Shown here: positions 49,998 through 58,390 of the stretch, piece after piece
How positions within the stretch are numbered: position 1 is the first letter of the stretch
How the letters are laid out: the number at the start of each line of letters is the position of its first letter
Origin: an uncultured Bacteroidales bacterium
GTDB lineage: Bacteria; Bacteroidota; Bacteroidia; Bacteroidales; Paludibacteraceae
NCBI GenBank assembly: GCA_902765485.1
Contig: CACWZZ010000020.1
Coordinates: forward strand, 1 to 59,397
Length of the DNA stretch: 59,397 bases
Direction: 5' to 3'
Notes under the pieces: model-generated
What the model saw: only the letters and a program-made list of their open reading frames with translations
The model's database searches: none
Told to the model about the DNA's origin: nothing
Translations under genes and position numbers: made by a program

Positions 49998-50028
49998 CAA
50001 AGGTACGATTTTTTTTGCACATATGCAA
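49998..50028 (-). promoter_or_regulatory. Promoter of marC operon, interlocked with efp promoter
   Basis: Minus strand: -33 TTG 50026-50028, -7 TACCTTTG 49998-50005, spacer 20. Confidence 0.8.
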
Positions 50029-50045
50029 ATTTTTTTGTACCTTTG
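50015..50045 (+). promoter_or_regulatory. Promoter of efp
   Basis: -33 TTG 50015-50017, -7 TACCTTTG 50038-50045, spacer 20. Its layout against the marC promoter copies the aroB/thioredoxin pair. Confidence 0.8.
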
Positions 50046-50065
50046 CAGCGAATTTGCGAAAAATT

Positions 50066-50101
50066 GAATTATAAATTGTAAATAACCAAATTGTAAATCA
50101 C
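50066..50101. repeat. AAATTGTAAAT tandem tract
   Basis: TATAAATTGTAAATAACC followed by AAATTGTAAATCA, in the efp leader. Confidence 0.65.
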
Positions 50102-50104
50102 TTT

Positions 50105-50668
50105 ATGATTAACAGTCAAGACATCAAAAACGGCGTATGCATTCGCATGGACGGCCGTTTGTATTTCGTAATTGAGTTTTTGCACGTGAAGCCGGGAAAA
50201 GGCAATACGATTATGCGTGTGAAGTTTAAAGATGTAGTAGATGGCCGCGTATTGGAGCGCCGCTTTAACATCGGTGAGAAACTGGAGGATGTACGCGTAG
50301 AGCGCCGTCCGTACCAATTCCTGTACAAAGAGGGCGATGACTATATCTTCATGAATAACGAGACGTTCGAGCAAGTGCCTATCGCTCACGACCTGATCAC
50401 CGGTGTTGATTTCCTGAAAGAGGGATTCACGGTAGATGTAGTATCGGACGCAACGACCGAGACGATTCTCTTCGCCGAGTTGCCGACCAAGGTAGAGCTG
50501 GCGGTCACGTACACCGAGCCGGGTCTGAAGGGCGATACCGCTACCAACACGTTGAAACCGGCAACGCTGGAGACCGGAGCAGAGATCCGCGTGCCGCTGT
50601 TTATCAACGAAGGCGAGATCGTTCGCGTGGATACCCGCGATGGTAGTTATTGCGAGCGCGTTCGTTAA
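50105..50668 (+). CDS. efp: Translation elongation factor P
   Basis: 187 aa. It stimulates peptide bond formation at polyproline stretches. Three domains: KOW-like 1-62, then two OB domains. The tip loop KPGKGNT places the target lysine at residue 32; no modification enzyme is in the window. The ending INEGEIVRVDTRDGSYCERV is normal. It is followed by the DUF1232 and pepO genes on the same strand. Confidence 0.95.
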   Translation: MINSQDIKNGVCIRMDGRLYFVIEFLHVKPGKGNTIMRVKFKDVVDGRVLERRFNIGEKLEDVRVERRPYQFLYKEGDDYIFMNNETFEQVPIAHDLITGVDFLKEGFTVDVVSDATTETILFAELPTKVELAVTYTEPGLKGDTATNTLKPATLETGAEIRVPLFINEGEIVRVDTRDGSYCERVR

Positions 50669-50670
50669 TA

Positions 50671-50862
50671 ATGCAACAGAGAACAAAATACAAAATGAAC
50701 ATTTGGATCAGCGCAATCATTGCGCTGATCTATTTAATTATTCCGGCTGATTTCCTGCCGGATGTTGTTCCTGTGACCGGATGGATAGACGATTTGGTTG
50801 CTATCCTTCTGGCGCTGACGAATGCACTCATTTTTGCCTCTAAACTACGAAAAGGTAACTAA
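50671..50862 (+). CDS. DUF1232 (YkvA-like) small membrane protein
   Basis: 63 aa from ATG 50671, 2 bases after the efp stop (Met at 50695 is possible). One to two hydrophobic segments carry the family pattern LIYLIIPADFLPDVVPVTGWIDD. It resembles YkvA-type inner-membrane proteins of unknown function. The spacing implies co-transcription with efp. Confidence 0.82.
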   Translation: MQQRTKYKMNIWISAIIALIYLIIPADFLPDVVPVTGWIDDLVAILLALTNALIFASKLRKGN

Positions 50863-50878
50863 TTAATCACCGTAATAT

Positions 50879-52897
50879 ATGAAAAAACTTATTTTTACGC
50901 TAGCAGCGTTTGCAGTTATGACAACAGCATGCACTACCAAACAACAGACGACCGGTATTAGCCTGGATAATTTGGACACCACGGCGGTGCCGCAGAATGA
51001 TTTCTACCAGTTTGCTTGCGGCGGATGGATGGAGAAAAACCCCTTGACACCGGAATACAGCCGTTTCGGTTCGTTCGACAAACTGGGTCTGCAGAATCTG
51101 GAGCAAGTGAACGGTCTGATTCAAGAGATTGCCGCTAAAAAACACCAGCAAGGCTCGATAGAGCAGAAGATCGGCGATGTGTATAATCTGGCGATGGACA
51201 CCGCCCGTCGCGAGGGAGAAGGTATTGCGCCGGTAGAGGCGACTTTGAAAGAGATTGCATCCATTGACCGTCGCGAAGATCTGAGCCGCATCTTAGGTGC
51301 CGCTATGGATTTTCAGCTTTGGGCTATGTACGTCGATGCAGACGCGATGAATAGCTCGATGAATATTCTGAACGAGTACCAAGCCGGTTTCTCGCTGGGA
51401 GAGAAAGAGTATTATCTCGACACCGACGAACAGACCACCGCTATCCGGAATGCGTATGTAGCATACGTAGAGAAGATGTTCGGGCTTTTCGGATTTGAGA
51501 ACGCCGCAGAGAAAGCGCAGACTATCCTGCGAATGGAGACGCGTCTGGCGAAAGCCGCTTACAGCAACGTCGAACTTCGCGACCCGCAGCGCAACTACAA
51601 CAAGATGAGCGTAGCCGAGTTGCAAGAGTTAGTACCGCAGGTCGATTGGAAAGTTTATTTCGAAGCGCTGGGTGTAGAGTTAGACAGTCTGTCTGTAGGT
51701 CAGATCCCTCACCTACAGGAAGCAGGCAAGATGCTTGCCGACGAGCCGCTGGAGGATTTGAAGACCCTCTTTGCATGGCAAGTGATTGAGGGTGCAAGTT
51801 CGTATCTGACGAACGAGATCTATATGACTTCCTTTGATTTCTACGGCAAAGTGCTGTCCGGCACGGAAGAGCCAAGACCGCTGTGGAAACGTGCTGTCGG
51901 TATCGTGAACGGTACGCTGGGCGAGGCGGTAGGTCAGATGTACGTCAAGAAATATTTCCCGGAAGAGAATAAGGAACGCATGCTTGCGCTCGTGCATAAC
52001 TTGCAGAAAGCATTGGGCATCCGTATTGAGAACCTGACTTGGATGAGCGACGAGACCAAAGCCAAAGCCATCGAGAAACTGAACGCTATCACTATCAAGA
52101 TCGGTTATCCGGACGAGTGGCGCGACTATAGCAAACTGGAGATCAACCCCGAGGACACCTATTATGCCAACCTGCAGCGTGCTGCCAAGTTTGAGCAGGA
52201 CTACAGCCTCAGCTTCCTCGGCAAACCGGTAGATAAGAAGAAATGGTATATGACGCCGCAGACCGTGAATGCGTATTATAACCCGTCCTCCAACGAGATC
52301 TGTTTCCCGGCTGGTATTCTGCAATATCCGTTCTTCGACATGGAGGCGGACGATGCGTTCAACTACGGCGCTATCGGCGTAGTGATCGGTCATGAGATGA
52401 CCCACGGATTCGACGACCAGGGATGTCAGTTTGACAAAGACGGTAACATGGTCAACTGGTGGACCGCAGAGGACAAAGCTGCTTTCGACACCCGCACCAA
52501 AGTGATGGAAGAGGCGTTCAACAAGATCGAGGTTGCTCCGGGTGTACACGCCAACGGCGCCTTCACGCTGGGCGAGAATATTGCCGACCACGGCGGATTA
52601 CAAGTAGCCTATCTGGCTTTCACCCTCAATGAGGAAGCCAAGACAGAGAAAGACCGCTTGCAGACCCGCGACGGGTTCACGCCGGCGCAGCGTTTCTTCC
52701 TCGCATACGCCAATGTATGGGCAGGTAACATCCGTCCGGAGGAGATTCTGAACCGCACGAAGAGCGATCCTCACTCGCTCGGTCGCTGGCGCGTGAATGG
52801 TGCGCTGCCGCAGATCAACGCTTGGTACGAAGCTTGGAACGTAACCGAAGAGTCACCGATGTACGTCAAGCCGGAGGAGCGAGTAAGTATCTGGTAA
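50879..52897 (+). CDS. pepO: M13-family metallopeptidase (neprilysin-like), lipoprotein
   Basis: 672 aa. The N-terminal lipoprotein signal ends at MTTAC (residue 18), so it is anchored at the cell envelope facing out. The zinc site is VVIGHEMTHGFDD near 497-509, with the third ligand in ENIADHGGLQVAY near 560-572. The M13 C-terminal motif RWRVNGALPQ is present. It degrades oligopeptides. It follows efp and DUF1232 and ends before a bidirectional terminator. Confidence 0.93.
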   Translation: MKKLIFTLAAFAVMTTACTTKQQTTGISLDNLDTTAVPQNDFYQFACGGWMEKNPLTPEYSRFGSFDKLGLQNLEQVNGLIQEIAAKKHQQGSIEQKIGDVYNLAMDTARREGEGIAPVEATLKEIASIDRREDLSRILGAAMDFQLWAMYVDADAMNSSMNILNEYQAGFSLGEKEYYLDTDEQTTAIRNAYVAYVEKMFGLFGFENAAEKAQTILRMETRLAKAAYSNVELRDPQRNYNKMSVAELQELVPQVDWKVYFEALGVELDSLSVGQIPHLQEAGKMLADEPLEDLKTLFAWQVIEGASSYLTNEIYMTSFDFYGKVLSGTEEPRPLWKRAVGIVNGTLGEAVGQMYVKKYFPEENKERMLALVHNLQKALGIRIENLTWMSDETKAKAIEKLNAITIKIGYPDEWRDYSKLEINPEDTYYANLQRAAKFEQDYSLSFLGKPVDKKKWYMTPQTVNAYYNPSSNEICFPAGILQYPFFDMEADDAFNYGAIGVVIGHEMTHGFDDQGCQFDKDGNMVNWWTAEDKAAFDTRTKVMEEAFNKIEVAPGVHANGAFTLGENIADHGGLQVAYLAFTLNEEAKTEKDRLQTRDGFTPAQRFFLAYANVWAGNIRPEEILNRTKSDPHSLGRWRVNGALPQINAWYEAWNVTEESPMYVKPEERVSIW

Positions 52898-52932
52898 GAT
52901 GTCAGCTATCAGCCATCAGCTGTCAGATGGCA
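52898..52932 (+). repeat. Family B repeat after pepO
   Basis: TCAGCTATCAGCCATCAGCT followed by GTCAGATGGCAG, starting at the pepO stop. Confidence 0.9.
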
Positions 52933-52944
52933 GAGAATATAAAA

Positions 52945-52975
52945 AAGATGGAGGCCCGAGGGTCTCCATCTTTCG
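52945..52975. terminator. Bidirectional terminator between pepO and HIT gene
   Basis: Stem AAGATGGAGGCCC / GGGTCTCCATCTTT with a short loop, flanked by A and T runs, between convergent genes. Confidence 0.85.
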
Positions 52976-52992
52976 GAAAAGTTTCCTGTTGT

Positions 52993-53406
52993 TTATTGTT
53001 TATTTTTCTCTATCGCCTCAGCGATGGAGTTGGCGATGAACGCCATCTCCTCCGCGGGGAGAGAGAGTTTCGGGTTGGTAAAGAGCATGTCCTTCTCCGA
53101 GTTCATCGGCACGAGATGGACGTGCACATGGTTGACCTCCATACCGAGGACCGCTACGCCTACGCGTTTGCAGCCCGTAGCGGCTTTGATCCCGCGTGCC
53201 ACTTTAGCAGCAAAAGTCATCAGACTCTGCAACTGTTCGTCCGAGAGATCGAAGATATAATCCGCTTCCGGCTCTGCCAATTTAGGCACCACCAGCGTAT
53301 GACCTTTTACCAAAGGATTGATATCCAGAAACGCATAGTTCTTGTCATCCTCCGCTACCTTGTAGCTCGGTATTTCGCCTTTGATGATACGTGTGAAGAT
53401 CGTCAT
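52993..53406 (-). CDS. HIT-family hydrolase
   Basis: 137 aa. The histidine triad HVHVHLVPM is near 96-104, and the N-terminal FTRIIKGEIPSYKV is typical of Hint/HinT-type purine nucleotide phosphoramidases. It hydrolyses adenosine phosphoramidates or dinucleoside polyphosphates; the exact substrate is unknown. It follows greA across a CATTTACC-type repeat. Confidence 0.9.
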   Translation of the reverse strand: MTIFTRIIKGEIPSYKVAEDDKNYAFLDINPLVKGHTLVVPKLAEPEADYIFDLSDEQLQSLMTFAAKVARGIKAATGCKRVGVAVLGMEVNHVHVHLVPMNSEKDMLFTNPKLSLPAEEMAFIANSIAEAIEKNKQ

Positions 53407-53446
53407 GTCATTTACTATTTAGTCATTTACCATTTGGCCATTTAGA
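53403..53446. repeat. CATTTA-type tandem tract
   Basis: GTCATTTACTATTTAGTCAT followed by TTACCATTTGGCCATTTAG between greA and HIT. Confidence 0.75.
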
Positions 53447-53912
53447 GGCTAATCTCCAATATCTCAAATTCCAGAATTCCTACAGGCACTTGGATCTTGG
53501 CTATCTCGCCCACTTTCTTGCCCAGCAGACCTTTCGCGATCGGCGTAGCGATAGAGAGTTTGCCCTCCGCGAGATTGGCTTCTCCTTCGGTCACCAGTTG
53601 GAATGTTTTCTCCTGCCCGTTGTTGAGTTGACGCACGCGCACTTTGGTAAAAATCTTCACCTCGTCGGTATTCAGCGACGAAGTATCCAATACACGGGCT
53701 TCCATGAGACGGGATTTGAGCACTGCGATCTTTGTTTCCAGCGCACCTTGTGCTTCTTTCGCCGCATCATACTCCGCATTTTCGCTCAGATCGCCTTTCT
53801 CGCGTGCTTCTGCTATAGCGGCAATGATACGTGGGCGCTCCACCGTCTCCAGGAATTGGAGCTCCTCTTTCAGTTTCTTAAGACCTTCTTCGGTCATGTA
53901 CGTTACTGCCAT
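53442..53912 (-). CDS. greA: Transcript cleavage factor GreA
   Basis: 156 aa. It restarts backtracked RNA polymerase by stimulating transcript cleavage. The N-terminal coiled coil at 1-75 has the acidic tip around GDLSENAEYDAA (41-52). The C-terminal FKBP-like domain has ISIATPIAKGLLGKKVGE. It sits 12 bases downstream of a 33-residue gene in an operon with the HIT gene, behind a terminator-like leader. Confidence 0.95.
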   Translation of the reverse strand: MAVTYMTEEGLKKLKEELQFLETVERPRIIAAIAEAREKGDLSENAEYDAAKEAQGALETKIAVLKSRLMEARVLDTSSLNTDEVKIFTKVRVRQLNNGQEKTFQLVTEGEANLAEGKLSIATPIAKGLLGKKVGEIAKIQVPVGILEFEILEISL

Positions 53913-53924
53913 AATATAAAAGTA

Positions 53925-54026
53925 TTAATATTTTCGGTTTAAAATCTCCCCGGCAATAATCGCCTTGCGGACCTCGTCCGGGTCCGTCATATCCGGGATA
54001 TTCGTATTTTTCGTTTCCTCAGCCAT
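53925..54026 (-). CDS. Small conserved Bacteroidales-type protein upstream of greA
   Basis: 33 aa: MAEETKNTNIPDMTDPDEVR, ending AIIAGEILNRKY. The DPDEVRKAII helix with the RKY ending resembles short conserved peptides I associate with Bacteroidota genomes; the function is unknown. It lies between the greA promoter and greA, 12 bases before the greA ATG, so it is likely translated from the same mRNA. Confidence 0.65.
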   Translation of the reverse strand: MAEETKNTNIPDMTDPDEVRKAIIAGEILNRKY

Positions 54027-54035
54027 ATAAAAAAT

Positions 54036-54049
54036 AAGGCGTACGCCTT
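54036..54049 (-). terminator. Terminator-like hairpin in the greA leader
   Basis: Palindrome AAGGCGTACGCCTT followed on the minus strand by ATTTTTTAT, 10 bases before the ATG at 54026. An upstream stem TAATAGGA/TCCTATTA lies at 54065-54092. It could attenuate greA transcription. Confidence 0.6.
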
Positions 54050-54135
54050 CTTTTTGTTTAAAAGTAATAGGAAACTTCACAGCCTCCTATTACCATTAAA
54101 CCTAAACCTTAACTATGAAAATTTTGTTTTCGTTG

Positions 54136-54166
54136 CAAAAGTACTGCTTTTATTTGACATAGCCAA
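54136..54166 (-). promoter_or_regulatory. Promoter of the greA operon
   Basis: Minus strand: -33 TTG 54164-54166, -7 TACTTTTG 54136-54143, spacer 20. Confidence 0.78.
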
Positions 54167-54186
54167 ATTTTTTTGCAAAAAAATGC

Positions 54187-55524
54187 TTAAATTGTTTGTT
54201 TTTTTACGATTTCTCCCCGTAAAGTGGCTGCAGAGGCTTCGGATATGCGAACTTTCACAAGATCCCCCACCTTTTCATCCGTTCGCGGGAAGACGACTGT
54301 TTTGTATTGCTCGGTGCGTCCATACATGTCGTCGTGGCTTCGTTTGGAGAAGCCCTCTACCAGCACCTCCACCTCTTTTCCCACTTCGCGGAGGTTGGAC
54401 TCCAGAGAGAGTTGGGTCTGCAGGGCAATGATCTCATTGAGCCGACGCACTTTCTCTTCTTCGGGGATGTTATCCGGCAGATGTTTGGAGGCATAGGTGC
54501 CCGGCCGCTCCGAGTATTTGAACATGAACGCCGAGTCGAACCCTACTTCCCGCATCAGGCTGAGCGTCTCGGCATGGTCTTCCAGCGTCTCGTCGTGGAA
54601 ACCGCAGAAAATATCTGTGCTGATCGCCGCGGTAGGCAGTATCCGCCGGATAGCGGCTATGCGGTCCAGATACCATTCGCGGGTATATTTGCGGTTCATG
54701 AGTTTCAGGATATGATTGGATCCCGACTGCACCGCCAGATGGATGAACTTACAGAGGTTAGCATGCCGGCTGATAGCTTCCAGCGTCTTATCCGACATGT
54801 CCTTGGGATGGCTGGTAGTAAAGCGGATACGCATGTCCGGCACCGCTTCGGCTACGATCTCCAGCAGGTCGGCGAAATCAATATTCCCGTAGCGGTAGGA
54901 ATTGACGTTCTGCCCCAGCAGGGTGACCTCTTTGTACCCCTTGGCTTGCAGATCGCGCACCTCATTGAGGATCGACTCCACATCGCGGCTGCGTTCGCGA
55001 CCGCGGGTATAAGGCACTACGCAATAGGAGCAGAAATTATTGCACCCGCGCATGATAGAGACGAATCCGCTGATCGAACGTCCGATGCGGGCAGGAATGA
55101 TCTGGCGGTAGGTCTCGGTGGTGCTAAGGGTCACATTGAGTGCCTTGTGTCCCTGTTCGCATTGCGCCAGGAGGTTCGGGATATCCAGATAGGCATCCGG
55201 TCCCGCTACGAAATCCACTCCGTACTCATCGATCAGCTCCTGCCCCATCCGCTCTGCCATACAACCGATCACGCCGATTATATACCGGCGGTTCGAAGTG
55301 CCGGATTGACGATTTCGGATATGCGCTTTCAGTTCGCGGAGGCGAGCTCCCACTTTCTGCTCCGCGTTGTCACGGATGGAGCAGGTGTTGAGCAAAACGA
55401 TATCCGCATCCTCCCATCGGTCCGCCATTTCGGCGTCCGTAGTTTGCAAAATAGCAGCCACAACCTCGCTGTCCGCGACGTTCATTTGGCAGCCATAAGT
55501 CTCAATATAGAATTTTTTTGTCAT
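54187..55524 (-). CDS. miaB: tRNA-2-methylthio-N6-dimethylallyladenosine synthase
   Basis: 445 aa from ATG 55524 (MTKKFYIETYGCQMN); the longer frame is antisense to a tRNA and is rejected. A radical SAM methylthiotransferase acting on i6A37 of tRNA. The N-terminal UPF0004 domain has cysteines at residue 12 and further along (NTCSIRD). The radical SAM motif CNNFCSYCVVPY is near 155-166. A C-terminal TRAM domain begins near 375 (LVEGFSKRSHDDMYG). It is convergent-adjacent to the greA promoter region. Confidence 0.95.
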   Translation of the reverse strand: MTKKFYIETYGCQMNVADSEVVAAILQTTDAEMADRWEDADIVLLNTCSIRDNAEQKVGARLRELKAHIRNRQSGTSNRRYIIGVIGCMAERMGQELIDEYGVDFVAGPDAYLDIPNLLAQCEQGHKALNVTLSTTETYRQIIPARIGRSISGFVSIMRGCNNFCSYCVVPYTRGRERSRDVESILNEVRDLQAKGYKEVTLLGQNVNSYRYGNIDFADLLEIVAEAVPDMRIRFTTSHPKDMSDKTLEAISRHANLCKFIHLAVQSGSNHILKLMNRKYTREWYLDRIAAIRRILPTAAISTDIFCGFHDETLEDHAETLSLMREVGFDSAFMFKYSERPGTYASKHLPDNIPEEEKVRRLNEIIALQTQLSLESNLREVGKEVEVLVEGFSKRSHDDMYGRTEQYKTVVFPRTDEKVGDLVKVRISEASAATLRGEIVKKQTI

Positions 55525-55529
55525 TTTTC

Positions 55530-55560
55530 TTGCATATTTCAAAAAAAAGCAGTACCTTTG
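55530..55560 (+). promoter_or_regulatory. Promoter of tRNA-Pro
   Basis: -33 TTG 55530-55532, -7 TACCTTTG 55553-55560, spacer 20, directed at the tRNA. Confidence 0.8.
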
Positions 55561-55586
55561 CACCCGCTTTTGAAAATTAAAGCATT

Positions 55587-55660
55587 CGGGGAGTGGCGCA
55601 GCCCGGTAGCGCAACGGTCTGGGGGACCGGAGGTCGCGTGTTCGAATCACGTCTCCCCGA
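55587..55660 (+). tRNA. tRNA-Pro (anticodon GGG)
   Basis: 74 bases. Acceptor arm CGGGGAG/CTCCCCG with discriminator A. D-arm GCGCAGCCCGGTAGCGC. Anticodon loop CTGGGGG gives anticodon GGG, with an A-G mismatch at the top of the anticodon stem. T-arm CGTGTTCGAATCACG. CCA is not encoded. It has its own promoter and is followed by a terminator. Confidence 0.93.
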
Positions 55661-55661
55661 C

Positions 55662-55690
55662 AAAAAGGATGGCTTACTGCCGTCCTTTTT
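55662..55690. terminator. Terminator after tRNA-Pro
   Basis: Stem AAAAAGGATGGC / GCCGTCCTTTTT with loop TTACT. It also serves the porW-like gene ending at 55689 on the other strand. Confidence 0.82.
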
Positions 55691-58301
55691 ATTTTACAAG
55701 CGGGAGGTTGATTTCTGTCACCGGGCGGACAGTTACTCCCACGAGTGCACGCTGCATCTCGGCGTTCTTTTGCAGCAGGTCAATCCACCACTCTGCTTCA
55801 TCCATATCGGCAAATCCGCTGACGCGGAGGGCGCAGCCTGTACCGAAGACCGGCATCTTCTGCAGGTCAAAGTCACGGATCAGGAACTGCGAGAAATTAA
55901 ACAGCGCCACTTCGTATTGCAGTTCATTCAGCGCCGTTTCATCCGCTTTGGGCAAGATCAGCAATACCACAGAGGGCTGGTTGCGGTCCTCGCTCCATTG
56001 CTGCTGTTCTTTCTCCGTGTCCTCCGGTGTATCCGTCTCCGTCTGGTCGCGCAGTTCCGCCAGACCTCCTGTCGCACCGCCTTTCTGGCTCTCCATACCT
56101 TGCCCCATCATTGCCAGCATATCTTTCGCCATCGCGCCCATTTCGCTATCGCCGAACCGCGATACCAGTTGCTGCAACTCGCGCACAAAGGCATCTTGTC
56201 CTTCCGTCCGCGCAACAGCTACGGCATTCAGGAACAGGAACCGGGGCAGGAGTGCACTTTGCGAGTACGCGGTATCGGCATAGAGCTTATTGGCTTTGAC
56301 AACAGCGAACTCGCCTTTGGTATAAGCGCGATAGGTCTGGGCATAGAGCGAATCCTGCTCCGCCATCATACGCTGCATGCGCGCTATATAGGCTTCGTCG
56401 TGGCGCAGTGCCTGCATCCGCCGGTCCTCGTATATCGGATCGAGACAAGAGTGATTAGGGAACCGGCGCTCCAGTTCGCGCAGGGTCTCCTCCGCCTGCG
56501 GCTGATCCTCCAGACGGTCTCGATAGATGAAATAGAGCGCTACCATTGCATCCCGCCAGAGGCTGTCGCTCAATGCATAGTCCTGCTCCGTACGGGGGAT
56601 CTGCTGGAGATAATAGTTCGGATCATGCGGATCTGTAGAGCGCGGCAGAGGTTTGGGAGCCAAGGTGTCTGCTGCCGCGGCAGTAGAGCCGAGGGTGTCT
56701 GTGCCCTGCTCTCCTTCCTCTTGGTTTGCCGGGAAATCGCTCGCTACGACCTGCTTGTTCTGTCTTCTCCAGTTGTCCTCCAGCGGACGGGTGCCCCACC
56801 GACGGCGCCATTCCTGCTGGCCTTGTTTCACCAGTTGCGGGTTATAGAAATACCATTCGCCTTTTTGAGCCCCTCCGCCGCCGAGCATATTGGCGGTATT
56901 GACGCTTCGCGGCATATTATCGCCTCGCGCTATTTCGAGTGCTTCTTGCGCCTGGCGTGCGGAATCCTGTTTCTCCGATTCAATCAGGTCGGCTATGATC
57001 TTATCCACCACCGCTCGTTGCTCTTCCTCCGGCATGCGGCTGAGTCGCTGCAGCGAGTCCTGCAACTGGGATTGGGTATAAGACACGATCAGTTCGTCCA
57101 GCACCTCGGACCGCTTCTGCACGCGCGCATAGTCCTTATGCTCGGCGGTCAGGATAGTGACCGCTTCGCGGTAGCACGGCTGCGCCTTCACGTACGCGCG
57201 TTGTTCAAAATATATATCGCCCGCGCGCACGAGGACGGCGGCTTTGGCTGTGCCGGCTTGGGTGGATTCCGCAATTGCTTTCTCGTACATCTCCAGCGCC
57301 TTGGCGGTATCTTTGTTTTGAAGATGGATATTACCCATCGCGCCATAGATCTGGTCCAAACGGTCTTTGAATTTCGATTGCCGGGTCATGGTCTTGAGTT
57401 GGCGCAGCGATCCTTTGCCGCCCAACTCGGCTATGCGGATTCGGGCATTGAACTCCATCTCGTTGGGCGGAGCCATGCGCACGACGGATTTATAGGACTG
57501 GATTGCCTCGTCGCGTTTGGAGTCCATCTCGTACAACTGACCTAAGACATACGCGAACCGCGGACGGTAAATCTTGCGCTTCTCATGCGGGATCGCCAGT
57601 TTGACAAACGGTATTGCTTCGCGGTAATGTCCGCCTTTGAGCAGCACGTCCGCTTTGACGGCGGCGTACAGTTTCGCATGCTTGCGGCTGAGCGCGTCTA
57701 TCTGGACGCGGTTCAGCATATCTTCCGCCTCATACTGCCATCCCATCTCGGCATACGCCCGCGCGATCCACAGCTGGCATTGCGCAATCATATCCGGGTC
57801 GTTCTGGTAATGATTGATGATATAGTTGAATGTACTGACGGCACCCAGAAAATCGCCCTTGTGGAACTCCGCCTGCCCCAACCGCATCCATGCCAAGTCC
57901 ATCGCGGCATTGAATTCCTCGGACTGGAGCCACAGTTTGTATTTCGGATCGTTCGCCCTTTTGGGGTCGCGTTTGGGTTTCGATTTGATCGAGTGCAGTT
58001 TGATACACTTGCGGCATTTCTCGATGGTCTTGTCCATTTGCGAAGCCGACGCTTCCGCCGCCTGGTGGTTCGACACCGGATAAAGATACAGCACGCGGCT
58101 GTAATCGTCCGAATTGGCATCCCGGATGGCTTTCAGCCCCTCTTCGTATGCCACATTGCCGTTATAGAGAATATTATATTTGACTTTCGTCTGGTGGAAC
58201 GAACGGGTCGCCCATGTGTTTTTCCGGGTAGCACAAGAGGTAGCGAGCAGGACGAGAATTCCGGCTAACGCAAAATGTACTATTTTTAAGATTCTACCCA
58301 T
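55689..58301 (-). CDS. PorW/SprE-like TPR lipoprotein of type IX secretion
   Basis: 870 aa. The lipoprotein signal ends at LLATSC (Cys23). The segment directly after the signal, SFHQTKVKYNILYNGNVAYEEGLKAI, and the many tetratricopeptide repeats between about 140 and 450 match the PorW/SprE family, a lipoprotein needed for type IX secretion and, in gliding species, motility. The length equals the longer SprE forms. The central, glutamine-rich part (about 490-560) is low-complexity. Finding it with a T9SS tail (1485-5813) fits. It follows tsaB in the same direction. Confidence 0.83.
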   Translation of the reverse strand: MGRILKIVHFALAGILVLLATSCATRKNTWATRSFHQTKVKYNILYNGNVAYEEGLKAIRDANSDDYSRVLYLYPVSNHQAAEASASQMDKTIEKCRKCIKLHSIKSKPKRDPKRANDPKYKLWLQSEEFNAAMDLAWMRLGQAEFHKGDFLGAVSTFNYIINHYQNDPDMIAQCQLWIARAYAEMGWQYEAEDMLNRVQIDALSRKHAKLYAAVKADVLLKGGHYREAIPFVKLAIPHEKRKIYRPRFAYVLGQLYEMDSKRDEAIQSYKSVVRMAPPNEMEFNARIRIAELGGKGSLRQLKTMTRQSKFKDRLDQIYGAMGNIHLQNKDTAKALEMYEKAIAESTQAGTAKAAVLVRAGDIYFEQRAYVKAQPCYREAVTILTAEHKDYARVQKRSEVLDELIVSYTQSQLQDSLQRLSRMPEEEQRAVVDKIIADLIESEKQDSARQAQEALEIARGDNMPRSVNTANMLGGGGAQKGEWYFYNPQLVKQGQQEWRRRWGTRPLEDNWRRQNKQVVASDFPANQEEGEQGTDTLGSTAAAADTLAPKPLPRSTDPHDPNYYLQQIPRTEQDYALSDSLWRDAMVALYFIYRDRLEDQPQAEETLRELERRFPNHSCLDPIYEDRRMQALRHDEAYIARMQRMMAEQDSLYAQTYRAYTKGEFAVVKANKLYADTAYSQSALLPRFLFLNAVAVARTEGQDAFVRELQQLVSRFGDSEMGAMAKDMLAMMGQGMESQKGGATGGLAELRDQTETDTPEDTEKEQQQWSEDRNQPSVVLLILPKADETALNELQYEVALFNFSQFLIRDFDLQKMPVFGTGCALRVSGFADMDEAEWWIDLLQKNAEMQRALVGVTVRPVTEINLPLVK

Positions 58302-58324
58302 TTTTATACTGTATCGGGGTTTTG

Positions 58325-58346
58325 TCGTGGTTGCATCGTGGTTGTT
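58325..58346. repeat. 11-bp tandem repeat (TCGTGGTTGTT)
   Basis: Two units, TCGTGGTTGCA and TCGTGGTTGTT, upstream of the porW-like gene. Same unit as in aroB. Confidence 0.75.
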
Positions 58347-58390
58347 TGCTATGCAGATCAGGTCAAAACGCGGTCAAAAGTTTACTATTT

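Noticed and set aside
55525-55650. N-terminal extension of miaB
   Set aside because: The added codons are antisense to tRNA-Pro; the conserved protein begins at 55524.
54307-57545. Two long plus-strand frames covering miaB, tRNA-Pro and the porW-like gene
   Set aside because: They run through a tRNA gene and oppose well-supported coding regions.
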